Positions 35,711-44,775 of a stretch of DNA of 64,000 nt are shown here, piece after piece; the stretch's first letter is position 1, and each line of letters opens with the position of its first letter. Below the pieces are notes generated by a model. That model was not told where the DNA came from, did no database searches, and saw only the letters and a list, made by a program, of their open reading frames with translations. Origin of the DNA: Lichenicola sp964247725 (GTDB lineage: Bacteria; Pseudomonadota; Alphaproteobacteria; Acetobacterales; Acetobacteraceae); contig CAXTVM010000007.1 in assembly GCA_964247725.1 (NCBI GenBank), positions 37,383-101,382 on the forward strand, given 5' to 3'. Both the position numbers and the translations under genes were made by a program.

Positions 35711-36945
35711 GATGGGATCTGCATTCCGGAGTAGACCGGCACGGTGCGAAGGTTGACTCGTGACGGTCCCCGTGATGGGAGCGAGGCCTCGCGAGCTTGC
35801 GACGAAGCGGTAAGTCGCCCAAGTCGACGTCCATCCAGATTGACCGCACCCGTCAGGCTGACGAGTAGTGATCCTGCCGCCGCCGTATCGCCGTAGCCGC
35901 CGCCTGACGCTCCATGAGTCGATGCTGCCGTTATGGCTATTCCGTTGGATTGCAGCGACCTACCGCCTGATGTTCCGGCAGATGGACCCGACTCTGGCGG
36001 CAGCGCCATTTGCTGCCGGAGATCCCGCCGATACCCCGGCCCGCCATCTGGAAGTGGCAGCGACAACGACATCGTCTGATGTGGCAAAGCGACGGCATGA
36101 TCGGTTGGATGTTTTCCATCCGCTTTGAGCCATGATGTTGGTCTCTTGGACGCGACAGGCACCACTGCCGCCTCGATTGCCGCCCTCACTTGGTTGCCCT
36201 GAACAGCATCCTGGGTTCCTGACATCATGCGCGGGACTGCCGTGATGCCGGGAAACGATGTCGATACAGCCGTACCCCTATCCGGTGCGCCGGTATCCGA
36301 GCTGGATGCGACGGTCCCAAATATAGACGGTGCTGGTCCACTAGCTGATCCATTGCGCTGAGACATCATCGGAGCTTGCTGGAGATCGAGCGTCCCCTGC
36401 CCTGCTGCGACAGCAGCTGTTACCGCTGCCGGCATTGGCGCGACGCTGTTCGGTCTTGAGCGATCATCCGCCACGGGTGCAAGTCCCGAGGCGGTCATAA
36501 TGTCGATCGTGGCGGCGGGATCCAAGGCTGGCCACCGTTCCGCCACCGACGCATGCTCCAACATCCCGACGCCCTGTCTGGCGTTCCCGATTGACGACGG
36601 TATCACGGGCGACGCCACTTTCCGAGGCATGATGGATCCCGCAACCACTTCGTGCGGAAGTGGCGGACGACGGTTCTGTCCGATTGCAAGAGTTCCACTG
36701 GCATCGATTGACGTCGCCACTGCACTAGGCAATGGCATTCTTGGCGATGTCACCGGTAGCGGCAGATGCTGCAGCTGTGCAGCCCGGAAGATACGCGTAG
36801 CCAAAGCCAATGCCCGATCACGGCCCAAGTCTTTTAACCCCGGCCTTTCAGAACTATCAGCCTGAAGCACATGTGATAGACCAGGTATGGGCGCATCATC
36901 GGATCGATCGAGTAGATCGCAAGGTAACTGGGAAGACGTCAACAA
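35707..36945 (-). CDS. Tape-measure candidate, Pro/Ser/Ala-rich
   Basis: 412 residues in the position of the tail tape measure, directly after the tail chaperones. It is unusual: no coiled-coil or transmembrane segment, and low-complexity Ala/Pro/Ser/Gly throughout. The only tape-measure-like part is the extreme C-terminus (VNLDGRRLGRLTASSQ ... SRVNLRTVPVYSGM), which resembles the end of some tape measures that dock with the hub. If it is the ruler, the common value of about 0.15 nm per residue gives a tail near 60 nm. Alternatively the ruler is elsewhere and this is an accessory protein. Confidence 0.5.
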   Translation of the reverse strand: MLTSSQLPCDLLDRSDDAPIPGLSHVLQADSSERPGLKDLGRDRALALATRIFRAAQLQHLPLPVTSPRMPLPSAVATSIDASGTLAIGQNRRPPLPHEVVAGSIMPRKVASPVIPSSIGNARQGVGMLEHASVAERWPALDPAATIDIMTASGLAPVADDRSRPNSVAPMPAAVTAAVAAGQGTLDLQQAPMMSQRNGSASGPAPSIFGTVASSSDTGAPDRGTAVSTSFPGITAVPRMMSGTQDAVQGNQVRAAIEAAVVPVASKRPTSWLKADGKHPTDHAVALPHQTMSLSLPLPDGGPGYRRDLRQQMALPPESGPSAGTSGGRSLQSNGIAITAASTHGASGGGYGDTAAAGSLLVSLTGAVNLDGRRLGRLTASSQAREASLPSRGPSRVNLRTVPVYSGMQIPS

Positions 36946-36976
36946 GATCTTGCTCTCCCCTCACAAACACCGTCTT

Positions 36977-37473
36977 CTAGTCCACTGACCACTTCCTCGA
37001 CGCCCAGTCGAAGACCTGCCCATCGATCTCACCTAAAGCCACGCAACAAGCAAGTCGACGTCTCTCTGACATACAAATGGCTTCGGACCACGGCACCCCC
37101 CCCTTCACGAGGAACAGGATCTCACGAAGGAGCGGGTGCCGACTCAATTTTTTATGGCTTCGATCTCCATATCCGAGGGATCTGTCTTCTCGTCTTGATC
37201 ATTCTCCGGATAGTGAACCCGTGCCAGCACTTCCATTCCAACGTTTCCGATCTTGCGCCCCAACTCCCTCACACCTTGCTTCGTTGTCGGCATCATGACG
37301 GGTTTCCCATCGATGGCGCTGACCGAGCAGATCATCAGCGCATAGCGCATCCAGGCAGAGGACGACGCTGCCGAACCTGCTGCCTCGATCAGGTCGAGCA
37401 TGTCACCTGGGTTGGCCTCCCGCAGAGTGAAGCGACGGCCGTCATCACTGTCCACATCCGACGGCAACTTCAT
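36977..37473 (-). CDS. Tail assembly chaperone, -1 frameshift product (GT-type)
   Basis: Reading starts at 37473 and shifts -1 on the heptamer A AAA AAT (37153-37147) just before the frame-0 stop TGA (37146-37144). The -1 frame is then open for 56 codons to a TAG at 36979-36977, giving ILFLVKGGVPWSEAICMSE, RLACCVALGEIDG and QVFDWASRKW. This W.EA..MS...RLA...ALGE..G..FDW pattern is what GT-type chaperone extensions look like. It fills an otherwise empty 200-base gap before the tape measure, exactly where lambda G/GT and P2 E/E' shifts occur. A run of 8 G (37097-37104 in the plus strand as C) sits in the extension. Confidence 0.72.
37144..37473 (-). CDS. Tail assembly chaperone, frame-0 product (G-type)
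   Basis: 109 residues; the start ATG shares a base with the tube stop (TGATG). Acidic C-terminus (YPENDQDEKTDPSDMEIEAIKN) and a helical body (RRFTLREANPGDMLDLIEAAG, AWMRYALMICSVSAIDGKPV), as in the P2 gpE or lambda gpG group that bind the tape measure during tail assembly. Normal termination gives this product; -1 slippage gives the longer form. Confidence 0.72.
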   Translation of the reverse strand: MKLPSDVDSDDGRRFTLREANPGDMLDLIEAAGSAASSSAWMRYALMICSVSAIDGKPVMMPTTKQGVRELGRKIGNVGMEVLARVHYPENDQDEKTDPSDMEIEAIKN

Positions 37474-37898
37474 CAGACCCGATTCCTCTGGCTTGCATAG
37501 AAACCAATCGTCTGCTTGACGATATTTTCGGCCTGATAGTGTCCTGCGCTCGTGAGGGTCAGCGATACACCGACGAATTCATAGGTGCTGGTAGATCCGT
37601 CAGCCTCTGCGATATATTGATAGATTGTTCCCGACCCGATCACGCCTGCATTCCAGAATGCGGCCTCGATCGCTGAGATGAGGTCGTCCAACGCGGAAGA
37701 GCCACGATCGACCTGGAACTGTCCCCGCCAGCCAGCAGGTGTGTTAAACTCGACCGGAACGCTGTTCAACGGATCCGCGCGCTGTTGACGAACTTCCTGC
37801 TGGGCTTGGAAGCCCGTCACGTCGCGAAGATCGAGTCTCACGCCATTCCATAGCAGAATGACTTGGCAGTCGCGGCCAATACTGTATGGATTTCCCAA
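37473..37898 (-). CDS. Tail tube protein
   Basis: 141 residues. LLWNGVRLDLRDVTGFQAQQEVRQQRADPLNSVPVEFNTPAGWRGQFQVDRGSSALDDL is characteristic of contractile-tail tube subunits, followed by ...GVSLTLTSAGHYQAENIVKQTIGFYASQR. Hexamers of it stack to form the inner DNA conduit. It lies between sheath and chaperones. Confidence 0.82.
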   Translation of the reverse strand: MGNPYSIGRDCQVILLWNGVRLDLRDVTGFQAQQEVRQQRADPLNSVPVEFNTPAGWRGQFQVDRGSSALDDLISAIEAAFWNAGVIGSGTIYQYIAEADGSTSTYEFVGVSLTLTSAGHYQAENIVKQTIGFYASQRNRV

Positions 37899-37942
37899 CC
37901 CTTCATCCCCTCGATTGGTTGCCGCTGGAGGCGATCACACGA

Positions 37943-39517
37943 TCAGCTCAAGCCATTGTTAGTTGCAGAATTGACAGTAACGCTCTGCCCACCCTGCAAA
38001 TTCACGATGAACTTCTCGTTGATGCCCTGATATCGTACCTGAACGTCTGCCTGGACATATCCAAGCGCTGTTCGTGACTGGGGATTATTGGACTTATCGC
38101 AGACAACTGCGTAGGGTAGCGTGCCGTCGACGCTGCCGAGGACGCTTTGTTGAACAAGACTCGACAGGTAGCCAAGAAGCGTTGCCCTGATATTGGAAAG
38201 CAGCGTCGAGTTGATGACGCTTCCGACATACCCGCCCATGCCTGCCGCAAGGGTCTCTGCAATAAAGTTGGTCATGCGGGTATAGCTGTCGCTGCTGATC
38301 ACCGCGTTGCTGGAGCTGTTGTGCCCGCATCGGACGGCCCAATACGAACCTCCAGGCGCGGGATTGCAGATGACGTCGATGCCCGCCGTAAAGAGCGCCT
38401 GCAGCTCCGCGGACGAGTAGGTCAGAGCCTGCCCGCTCGAAGCTAACCCGCTCTTCTGGCTGCCGACGATCCCCAGCAGCCGCTTGTTGAGGCTCGACTG
38501 CTCGGGCGAGAGGCTCGACAGGCAACCTGCCACGAAACCTTGGGGACTGACGATGCGCGTCTGCGCGTTCGCTTGATCATACCAGAACAGCCAATCACCG
38601 AACATCAGCTTAGCGGCGTAACTGTCCAGGCCTGTCGTCTGCTTCGTCTGGATCGCCGAGGCGACACCATCGCCGCTCTGGCCGATCAAGATCATGTAGA
38701 TACCTTCCGACAGCCCGAACGAGCTTTGGATCGTCCACTGTGTCGGGTCGTCGCAGTCGGCGAGTACTCCCAACGCGCAGCCGCGCCCGCGGAGAGCATA
38801 CATGCCAGTTCGAGACAGTCCGTCGGTCCCGGTCAGGCTGGCGGCAGTGACGCCGCCGGCGCCGTCCGTCCCGTTCAGGAGATACTGGTTGCTGATAGCC
38901 GATGGTGCGGTTGATGGCCCGTTTCCAACGATGGCGACACAGAGCGCTGACGGTCCCCGCGTCGATCCAAGCCCATTGTTTACCGCGCTCGCAAGGCTTA
39001 ACCAGAATGTCGCCGCGCCGGCCGTAGCATCGACGTTGTCGAAGACTTCCGCCAGCTGCCCGGGCATCTGCAGCGTCAGCTTCCAGCTTCCGGTTCGCGA
39101 GCCGGACGTCAGGGCTAGGCTGACCTGGTTACCCCTGCTGCCGGAGCAGACCGCCGTCAGCAGCATTGGGTATGCGCCGTTGGCATAGAGGAGCGCGTAC
39201 GTCGCCGAGACGTCCGTGCCATCCGTCACCCTGACCCCGACAAATGAAGAGGCGCCCTGCTGCTGCGCACAGACGAGAGGCGTACCCAGATCGTATTGAC
39301 GGGGCAAGATCGGACCGAATGCGGCGTTATAGTCAGCGACGCTGCCTAAAACCACTGGCTGGTTGACCGGGCCCCACGACGCGGTGCCGACGATGCCGAT
39401 CCGGTCGGTCGCGACCCCATTCAACGCTAGGCTCTGCGGCGAGGCGATCTGGACGTAAAGGTCAGGGACGATGAGCGCTGCGGTGTTCAACGCTCCGGCT
39501 TGCGTGATCTGCGCCAT
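37943..39517 (-). CDS. Contractile tail sheath protein
   Basis: 524 residues. The N-terminus (VPDLYVQIASPQSLALNGVATDRIGIVGTASWGPVNQPVVLGSVADYNAAFG) and C-terminus (VGSVINSTLLSNIRATLLGYLSSLV ... VQADVQVRYQGINEKFIVNLQGGQSVTV) are the conserved inner domains of the sheath family (gpFI/gp18). It drives contraction. The middle shows variable domain insertions such as QTTGLDSYAAKLMFGD. Its presence classifies the virus as a myovirus. Confidence 0.93.
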   Translation of the reverse strand: MAQITQAGALNTAALIVPDLYVQIASPQSLALNGVATDRIGIVGTASWGPVNQPVVLGSVADYNAAFGPILPRQYDLGTPLVCAQQQGASSFVGVRVTDGTDVSATYALLYANGAYPMLLTAVCSGSRGNQVSLALTSGSRTGSWKLTLQMPGQLAEVFDNVDATAGAATFWLSLASAVNNGLGSTRGPSALCVAIVGNGPSTAPSAISNQYLLNGTDGAGGVTAASLTGTDGLSRTGMYALRGRGCALGVLADCDDPTQWTIQSSFGLSEGIYMILIGQSGDGVASAIQTKQTTGLDSYAAKLMFGDWLFWYDQANAQTRIVSPQGFVAGCLSSLSPEQSSLNKRLLGIVGSQKSGLASSGQALTYSSAELQALFTAGIDVICNPAPGGSYWAVRCGHNSSSNAVISSDSYTRMTNFIAETLAAGMGGYVGSVINSTLLSNIRATLLGYLSSLVQQSVLGSVDGTLPYAVVCDKSNNPQSRTALGYVQADVQVRYQGINEKFIVNLQGGQSVTVNSATNNGLS

Positions 39518-39520
39518 GGA

Positions 39521-39700
39521 TCAGTGCTCGGTCTTGGGAGGGATCGACACGACGGGCGGCAACGCAGGAACCACTACGAGCGCACTGTTGCCGCCGTTCA
39601 CGATTGCCTGGATAGTGTCGGGGTCAGTGATGAGGTCGCCGCGGCCGTATCGCCCGAATGCATGCAGCACTACGAGCGCTGCCGGAACTGTTCTGTTCAT
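39521..39700 (-). CDS. Small phage protein, 59 aa
   Basis: MNRTVPAALVVLHAFGRYGRGDLITDP...GGNSALVVVPALPP. A small hydrophobic-rich conserved type found upstream of sheath genes in several alphaproteobacterial myoviruses. Role unknown. The ATG at 39700 gives tight packing (11 bases after the tail-terminator stop; 3 bases before the sheath start). Confidence 0.6.
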   Translation of the reverse strand: MNRTVPAALVVLHAFGRYGRGDLITDPDTIQAIVNGGNSALVVVPALPPVVSIPPKTEH

Positions 39701-39710
39701 GATGGTCCCG

Positions 39711-41618
39711 TCAATTGATGAGGTCGATACTGGGAAATGACGATTGCTGAACCGCGGCGGCCAAGGCTGCTCCGACGGCTGCCACACGCTCCGCATCAGG
39801 GCCTTCAGGAGAGTAGGTCGGCATCAGCCAACCGCCCTCTGCCAGCTCGTTCCAGGCGTAGACAAGGCCGACCTGCGCCGGGCAGGCGCCGACATTGCCG
39901 ACGACGAAGTCCACCATCTCCACGACATGGGCACCAACTTGCGGGCTCGTCGCCGTGTCGTAGTAATTCTTGAGGGTAAGGTCAGGCGAGATGGGGTAGA
40001 ACGGTTGCGGTGTCTGAATCAAAGGTCTCTGATCCCAGCCGGACATGGCCGTGGGGATCATCGGGAAACCGCCTGCCGCACGAGCTGCCCAATCGCTCCG
40101 GGCGACGGCAGTCAAAGCGGCATAAGGCTGTTCCGATCCGTTTAGTCTGGGAACTGCATAGGCTCCGCAGGCATCGGCGCCGGCCAGCTGGGCTGCGATG
40201 ACGTTCGAGTAATCGGCCAACGCTGCGCCGGAAAGCCAGACGACGTAGGGGTTGCCGCCGCCCGCAGCCTGAACCTGCTTCCGTACGAGCTCGATCGCGG
40301 CTGGAACACCTCCGGCTGGAAGTCCGGCCAGCTGCGCAGCGGATGAATCAAGGACTAGGTATAGCGGCCTGTTGTCCAATACTGTCATATAGCCAGGCTG
40401 TGTCATCATGCTGATGTCGCGAAGAAGCGACGGCTGATCCTGCCCACCACTTCCCCAGTTCGATGTCTGCCCCAGCATGCAGAACCCAAGGCGGTTGCGC
40501 ATGCTGCTGCTCAGATAGAGCTGCAAGGCCAGACTGAGGCTGTCATCCGGCTGATAGCTGTCGAATGCCCAGAACGACAGACCGGCCTGCAACGCTGCAG
40601 CGATCTCCGCATCCATCGTCGCCTGGGTCGCCAGCGGCCAAGATGCGCCGCTGACCGCCAAAACCGCATTCGCTGGAAGCCGGCCCTGGTAGTCGACCGG
40701 TGATAGAACGGCCGCGCACTGCTGATCAACCGTATTTGATGGATTATACCACGCGTCGAAACGCAATGCTCCCAAGGGCGGGATAACCAGCTTCGTCGGT
40801 GGCTGTATGCAGCCAAAGGCGACCTCAGGGCCGCTGCCACCAAGTGTCCCGACCCCAAACAGCATCTGGGCACCGGTCATGACCATCGTCGTTGGATACT
40901 CGACGAGATAGTCGAGGTCCCGCCTGTAAAGGCTCGCATTCTCCGAGACGTCGGTCTCAAACGTCGCACGATATCGAAGTCGGGCGACCGTCCCATCCGG
41001 AAGTGCAAACCAGTCCATGTCGGAGAGCACGTTGTCGATGCTGGAAGCGAGGAGGTCCCGTCCGGTGGGCGTGGGGCACCACACCGCGATCATGACGCCC
41101 TGCTCCTGCCGACGGGTCTCCATGATGGCTGTCCCGCTTCCAACGACGCGGCCGGTCAGGTAGGCGGCCGGGATGGTGACGGACGGACCAGAAGCCGATG
41201 CGCCGACGATCAGGTTGGCGAAGCTCGACGCGACCGAGCTGGGCGTATCAGCTGCGAGCAAGGTCCATGAGTAAGCCACGCCATTGACCGTCAGGCCCGC
41301 CGTCTGACCCAGACCGCCGTTACCGCCAAAAGTGACGGTGTCACCGATGACGCCGACCGTCAGTGTCGGAGAGATCTCGCTCAAGGTCCGCCAGACGCGC
41401 GGATATCGCGACGTATCCCGAGTGGTGTTCTCCCGGCTGAACACGGTGACCGTCTGGTAGCCGCTGGCGAGGTCGGCGTTCAGTGCCCGGTTGACCGGCC
41501 AGCCTCGGTAGATCTTGACGACGGTTCCACTGACGCTTCCTTGTGCAAGCCCATTGGGATAGATCGCCTGCTCGACCAAGCTACAGAGTGCGGCCTCGAC
41601 GTCAGAGATGTCCGCCAT
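39711..41618 (-). CDS. Tail-terminator-like domain fused to GH99/WbsX-like domain
   Basis: 635 residues in two parts. Residues 1-265 (MADISDVEAALCSLVEQAIYP ... YRGWPVNRALNADL ... TTRDTSRYPRVWR ... VMIAVWCPTPTGRDLLASSIDNVLSD) fit a tail-completion/terminator protein, including a beta-strand insertion (84-165). Residues about 270-635 match the TIM-barrel WbsX/GH99-like pattern: RFDAWYNP (287-294), LSFWAFDSYQPDDS (347-360), GFCMLGQTSNWGS (378-390), PTAMSGWDQRP (522-532), and YAWNELAEGGWLMP (587-600), equivalent to the WNEWAEG...LEP signature. Such domains act on or bind surface mannans or O-antigen. I know of no such fusion. The order is right for a tail terminator, between connectors and sheath. 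Confidence 0.65.
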   Translation of the reverse strand: MADISDVEAALCSLVEQAIYPNGLAQGSVSGTVVKIYRGWPVNRALNADLASGYQTVTVFSRENTTRDTSRYPRVWRTLSEISPTLTVGVIGDTVTFGGNGGLGQTAGLTVNGVAYSWTLLAADTPSSVASSFANLIVGASASGPSVTIPAAYLTGRVVGSGTAIMETRRQEQGVMIAVWCPTPTGRDLLASSIDNVLSDMDWFALPDGTVARLRYRATFETDVSENASLYRRDLDYLVEYPTTMVMTGAQMLFGVGTLGGSGPEVAFGCIQPPTKLVIPPLGALRFDAWYNPSNTVDQQCAAVLSPVDYQGRLPANAVLAVSGASWPLATQATMDAEIAAALQAGLSFWAFDSYQPDDSLSLALQLYLSSSMRNRLGFCMLGQTSNWGSGGQDQPSLLRDISMMTQPGYMTVLDNRPLYLVLDSSAAQLAGLPAGGVPAAIELVRKQVQAAGGGNPYVVWLSGAALADYSNVIAAQLAGADACGAYAVPRLNGSEQPYAALTAVARSDWAARAAGGFPMIPTAMSGWDQRPLIQTPQPFYPISPDLTLKNYYDTATSPQVGAHVVEMVDFVVGNVGACPAQVGLVYAWNELAEGGWLMPTYSPEGPDAERVAAVGAALAAAVQQSSFPSIDLIN

Positions 41619-41667
41619 CTTGCCGATGATCTCCTTGATGACATTGACAGGCGACTATAGGGACCGT

Positions 41668-42309
41668 TCAGGTCGTCGCCAGGCCGACCAGAAGCCGCCA
41701 GCCAAACAGGGAGGATTCTGCACTGACGATCTCGTAGTCCTGCCCTACATTGTCTTGCAGCCGCATGCCGAACGCGAGTACAACGGTGGGCATCGGCGGC
41801 GCCAGCACGTCGAAATACGCCGACCGCGTGTCACTTGGAAGCTTGGTGACGTCTTGCTCAGAATGCGTTCGAGCGCACATGCTGACGGGCCAGCTCTGGG
41901 CGATGATCGCATCAGTATCATCGGTACGTCCACCATAAGCGTTCGTACCGGCACTGGTCGTCACATCAGTGTTCAGGAAGTCGACGGTCTGGTTGCACAG
42001 CACGCAAAGAGCGGGTCGCAGCGGCTCGATACGAGCTACGAAATGAGTGTCGTCACCAACCAGGTAGTCGCCCTGCTGAACGACCGAAGGATCCGCAAGC
42101 AGTGCCGCATAGCTGTGGCCTGGCTGCGCGGTCGAGATCAGCTTGAAGCTGGGATTATTGTCAAACGCGCAGTGGATACTTCCGAAAGGTGATCCCGAGA
42201 CCGGCATGTAGGCCGTTGTCGGACGATAGAGCATTTGGCTAGCTCCTAATATAGAAGCAGCCTTGGCCAGACCAAGAGAGACCTTGGCGTTGATAATGGA
42301 TTGCACCAC
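41668..42309 (-). CDS. Phage head-tail region protein, 213 aa
   Basis: Unrecognised beyond its place. N-terminus INAKVSLGLAKAASILGASQMLYRPT, a type seen in alphaproteobacterial phages between capsid and tail genes; then a beta-rich C-terminal half (YFDVLAPPMPTVVLAFGMRLQD, GWRLLVGLATT). Probably a head-tail joining or closure protein. 15 bases separate it from the next gene upstream. Confidence 0.55.
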   Translation of the reverse strand: MVQSIINAKVSLGLAKAASILGASQMLYRPTTAYMPVSGSPFGSIHCAFDNNPSFKLISTAQPGHSYAALLADPSVVQQGDYLVGDDTHFVARIEPLRPALCVLCNQTVDFLNTDVTTSAGTNAYGGRTDDTDAIIAQSWPVSMCARTHSEQDVTKLPSDTRSAYFDVLAPPMPTVVLAFGMRLQDNVGQDYEIVSAESSLFGWRLLVGLATT

Positions 42310-42325
42310 CTATTTGCTCCCCTGG

Positions 42326-42877
42326 TTAGGAGACCGAGATCACGCCGCCGTTGTTCCAGAGAAGACCGCTGCCGGTGATCTGTTGGACTGTCGGAAGCCC
42401 ACCCATCGTCACGGCCGTGCCCAAGACCTGCGTCTGTACCGAGAGTTGCGCATTGATGATCTGCAGCGATACGCCGGCAACCGCCAACCGACCATCCGGC
42501 ATCTGGGCCACCGGGGCACCGGCTGGCCATATGAATGTGCTGCGACTTGCGGTTTGGAGATCCGGGAAGAAGAACCGATTGACTCCGGTCCCGCTGGTGA
42601 TCGTTCCATTCGCTACGACTTTGAGGGGGTGTCGAAGCGCCAACCAGAGCAGAAGGTTGCCGCCGATCTGCGCATCGAACAATCCCATGAAGCCGATCGT
42701 GCCCCATGGCCCTGCTGCAGGTCCGACGGTTCCGCTCCCGACGTCGCTGACGATGCCGCTGTCCATATTGCCGAGCACATACGGCCGACGCATATATCCG
42801 CTGTCCGAGGGTTCCAGCAAAAGACCGGCTGTCACACCTGTTCCGTAACCAAGCCAACCGTTGAAGAAGGTTGCCAT
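42326..42877 (-). CDS. Phage head-region protein, 183 aa
   Basis: Beta-rich protein (FNGWLGYGTGVTAGLLLEPSDSG, TIGFMGLFDAQIGGNLLLWLALRHPL, FIWPAGAPVAQMPDGRLAVAGVSLQIINAQLSVQT). It lies between the connector-like and joining-like genes; function could be capsid decoration or a head-tail fitting. No catalytic motif and no close family recognised. Confidence 0.5.
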   Translation of the reverse strand: MATFFNGWLGYGTGVTAGLLLEPSDSGYMRRPYVLGNMDSGIVSDVGSGTVGPAAGPWGTIGFMGLFDAQIGGNLLLWLALRHPLKVVANGTITSGTGVNRFFFPDLQTASRSTFIWPAGAPVAQMPDGRLAVAGVSLQIINAQLSVQTQVLGTAVTMGGLPTVQQITGSGLLWNNGGVISVS

Positions 42878-42900
42878 CCATCCGCCTCCGACACCACGAG

Positions 42901-43302
42901 CTATATGATAATCGACGTGTCAGCACAGAGCCCAGGACCCGCCGGAACGCCGAGAAAGAAAGCCAGCCTGCGGCACCAGTCGTCAAACAGTCGCGTACGG
43001 TCCGCCACCTCTTCCCGGTTACGCTTCCAAACCGCGGCTTGATCGGTATCCAGGTTGGCACCCGCAGCTGGAACGGCAAACTCCAGCGCATAAAGGTTGG
43101 CAAGATACTGCCTGACCACCTGTAGTTCCTCGTCCGCAAGGTTTGACAGCCGATATTCAAGCGTGCCATACGATTCAAAGAATCGCCATGATTGGAAACC
43201 GCTGCTACCCATACCGTAGGCGGGATAGCCGCAGAACCGACGGACATCCACCCGCTCCGAATTCAAGAGCGGAGTTGTGGGCAGGGCCTTGGAACCTGAC
43301 AT
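42901..43302 (-). CDS. Head-tail connector-like protein
   Basis: 133 residues. The ATG at 43302 is preceded by an excellent AGGAGG ribosome site, which overrules the longer in-frame start. Body with FFESYGTLEYRLSNLADEELQVVRQYLANLYALE and NREEVADRTRLFDDWCRRLAFFLG; helical, typical of small neck adaptors placed after the capsid gene. Family not identified with certainty. Confidence 0.6.
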   Translation of the reverse strand: MSGSKALPTTPLLNSERVDVRRFCGYPAYGMGSSGFQSWRFFESYGTLEYRLSNLADEELQVVRQYLANLYALEFAVPAAGANLDTDQAAVWKRNREEVADRTRLFDDWCRRLAFFLGVPAGPGLCADTSIII

Positions 43303-43401
43303 CGATTCCTCCTGAAGACGCTGCTGCGACCGGGGATCCGGCACGTCCCCGAATCACAAATCGATAGACATATGATCAGCTCGGAACGAGTCGATCAGGT
43401 C

Positions 43402-44775
43402 CTAGAGGCTCTCAATGACGACGCCACGCTTGAGATAGCTGTTCGTGGCCGTCGGGATGATAGTCGTGCTGGCGGTGGCATCGGTAGGCAGGGCGTAGCC
43501 GCCAATCCAGTACCAGGACTGGGCGATGATCTGCTTCAGGCGGTCAAGCGGTTCGCGGGTCACCATGACCACGTTGTCCACCTTCTCCATCAGAGACTGA
43601 TCCGCATCCGGAATGTCTCTGCTCCCGGAGTCTGCATAATCGCCCTCAACTAAGGCACCCTTGCCACAAACGATCGCGCGATGGATGGCGCCAGCTCCCA
43701 GCGTGATCTGCTGCGGCGCCTCGGTCGTCGGGATAAACCGGACTCCCAGCAGCTCGACGATCGAGCCAGATTGATAGGTTTCGGTCCCGTATGCACCGCG
43801 ATAGAGGTACTTGAAGTCGGCATCCCGGAAGAGTCCCAGCATCTGCTGGTCGTCGAGGTAGCAGTTATAGGATCCATCCACCGTGGGAACGTTGTTCATC
43901 CGCAGGGCGGCGACCGCCGAAAGAACGGTCTGGATGCCAAGCGTGTCACCCGGAACGTAACTGCTCGAGCCGTAGGTTCCAACCGGGGCGCTCAACGCCG
44001 CCGTCGTCAGACGGCCATTCGGGCGCAGCACAAGCGGCGCAGTTGCGGCCACCACTGGCGATGCCGATGTACCGTCGGTCGTCGCGATGTTGGTCGTGAA
44101 CGTCAGGCTTCCGGAGCTTCCGTTGGGTGCGGTCGAGACATTGACGATGTCCGCCGTGCTGGCGGCCAGCGTATAGGCGTTGCTACCCACCGTCACGGTC
44201 ATGCCGCTGGTAGATGCCAGCGGAACCACCTGACCGTAGCTGTTCATGACGTTCTGAAAGCCGCGGATGTCGTCGACGTAAATGGTCTTGCTGGCGGACG
44301 TCAAAGCTGCGTTGACCCGTGTGTTGCCGCCAAGGTAGCCGCCGACACCGCCACTGGCCCCTCCAAAGAGGGCGTTTCGGGCAATACGGTCTAGCGACTG
44401 CATCGCCTGGACGCCGTTGGTCCTGGCGTTCGCCAGGAACTGGCTGGCGATACCAACTCCTTCGGTGACCATGTTCAGGTCGATGGTGTCGCCGTACTGG
44501 TTGATCGTGAGCGTGTACTGCTCGACCGTCCAGCTCGACGGCGTCATGCCGTTGTCGAAGTTCGTGTTGGTAGTAGGACTCATCGGCGACGTCACCGGAG
44601 CCTTCAAGCCCTTGCGGGTCTTCGTTACCGTCTCGCCGATCCGGTTGGGGAAGATCTCACGGTCGGCGATCGACCTGAAGCCCAAGCGCGACTGCAGGCC
44701 GTCCTGAAACTCGCGAGCAAGAAAACCCTGCTGGATGATCGGCTGAAGCTGAGACGGAAAGTTCTGAATCGGCAT
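43402..44775 (-). CDS. Major capsid protein
   Basis: 457 residues. N4-gp56/P22-coat-like pattern: LQPIIQQGFLAREFQDGLQSRLGFRSIADREIFPNRIGETVTKTRKG at the N-terminus, YTLTINQYGDTIDLNMVTEGVGIASQFLANA, and the C-terminal IVELLGVRFIPTTEAPQQITLGAGAIHRAIVCGKGAL. Contains an extra beta-rich segment (roughly residues 190-260, LTFTTNIATTDG). HK97-fold shell subunit. It follows the scaffold gene directly, as expected. Confidence 0.85.
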   Translation of the reverse strand: MPIQNFPSQLQPIIQQGFLAREFQDGLQSRLGFRSIADREIFPNRIGETVTKTRKGLKAPVTSPMSPTTNTNFDNGMTPSSWTVEQYTLTINQYGDTIDLNMVTEGVGIASQFLANARTNGVQAMQSLDRIARNALFGGASGGVGGYLGGNTRVNAALTSASKTIYVDDIRGFQNVMNSYGQVVPLASTSGMTVTVGSNAYTLAASTADIVNVSTAPNGSSGSLTFTTNIATTDGTSASPVVAATAPLVLRPNGRLTTAALSAPVGTYGSSSYVPGDTLGIQTVLSAVAALRMNNVPTVDGSYNCYLDDQQMLGLFRDADFKYLYRGAYGTETYQSGSIVELLGVRFIPTTEAPQQITLGAGAIHRAIVCGKGALVEGDYADSGSRDIPDADQSLMEKVDNVVMVTREPLDRLKQIIAQSWYWIGGYALPTDATASTTIIPTATNSYLKRGVVIESL

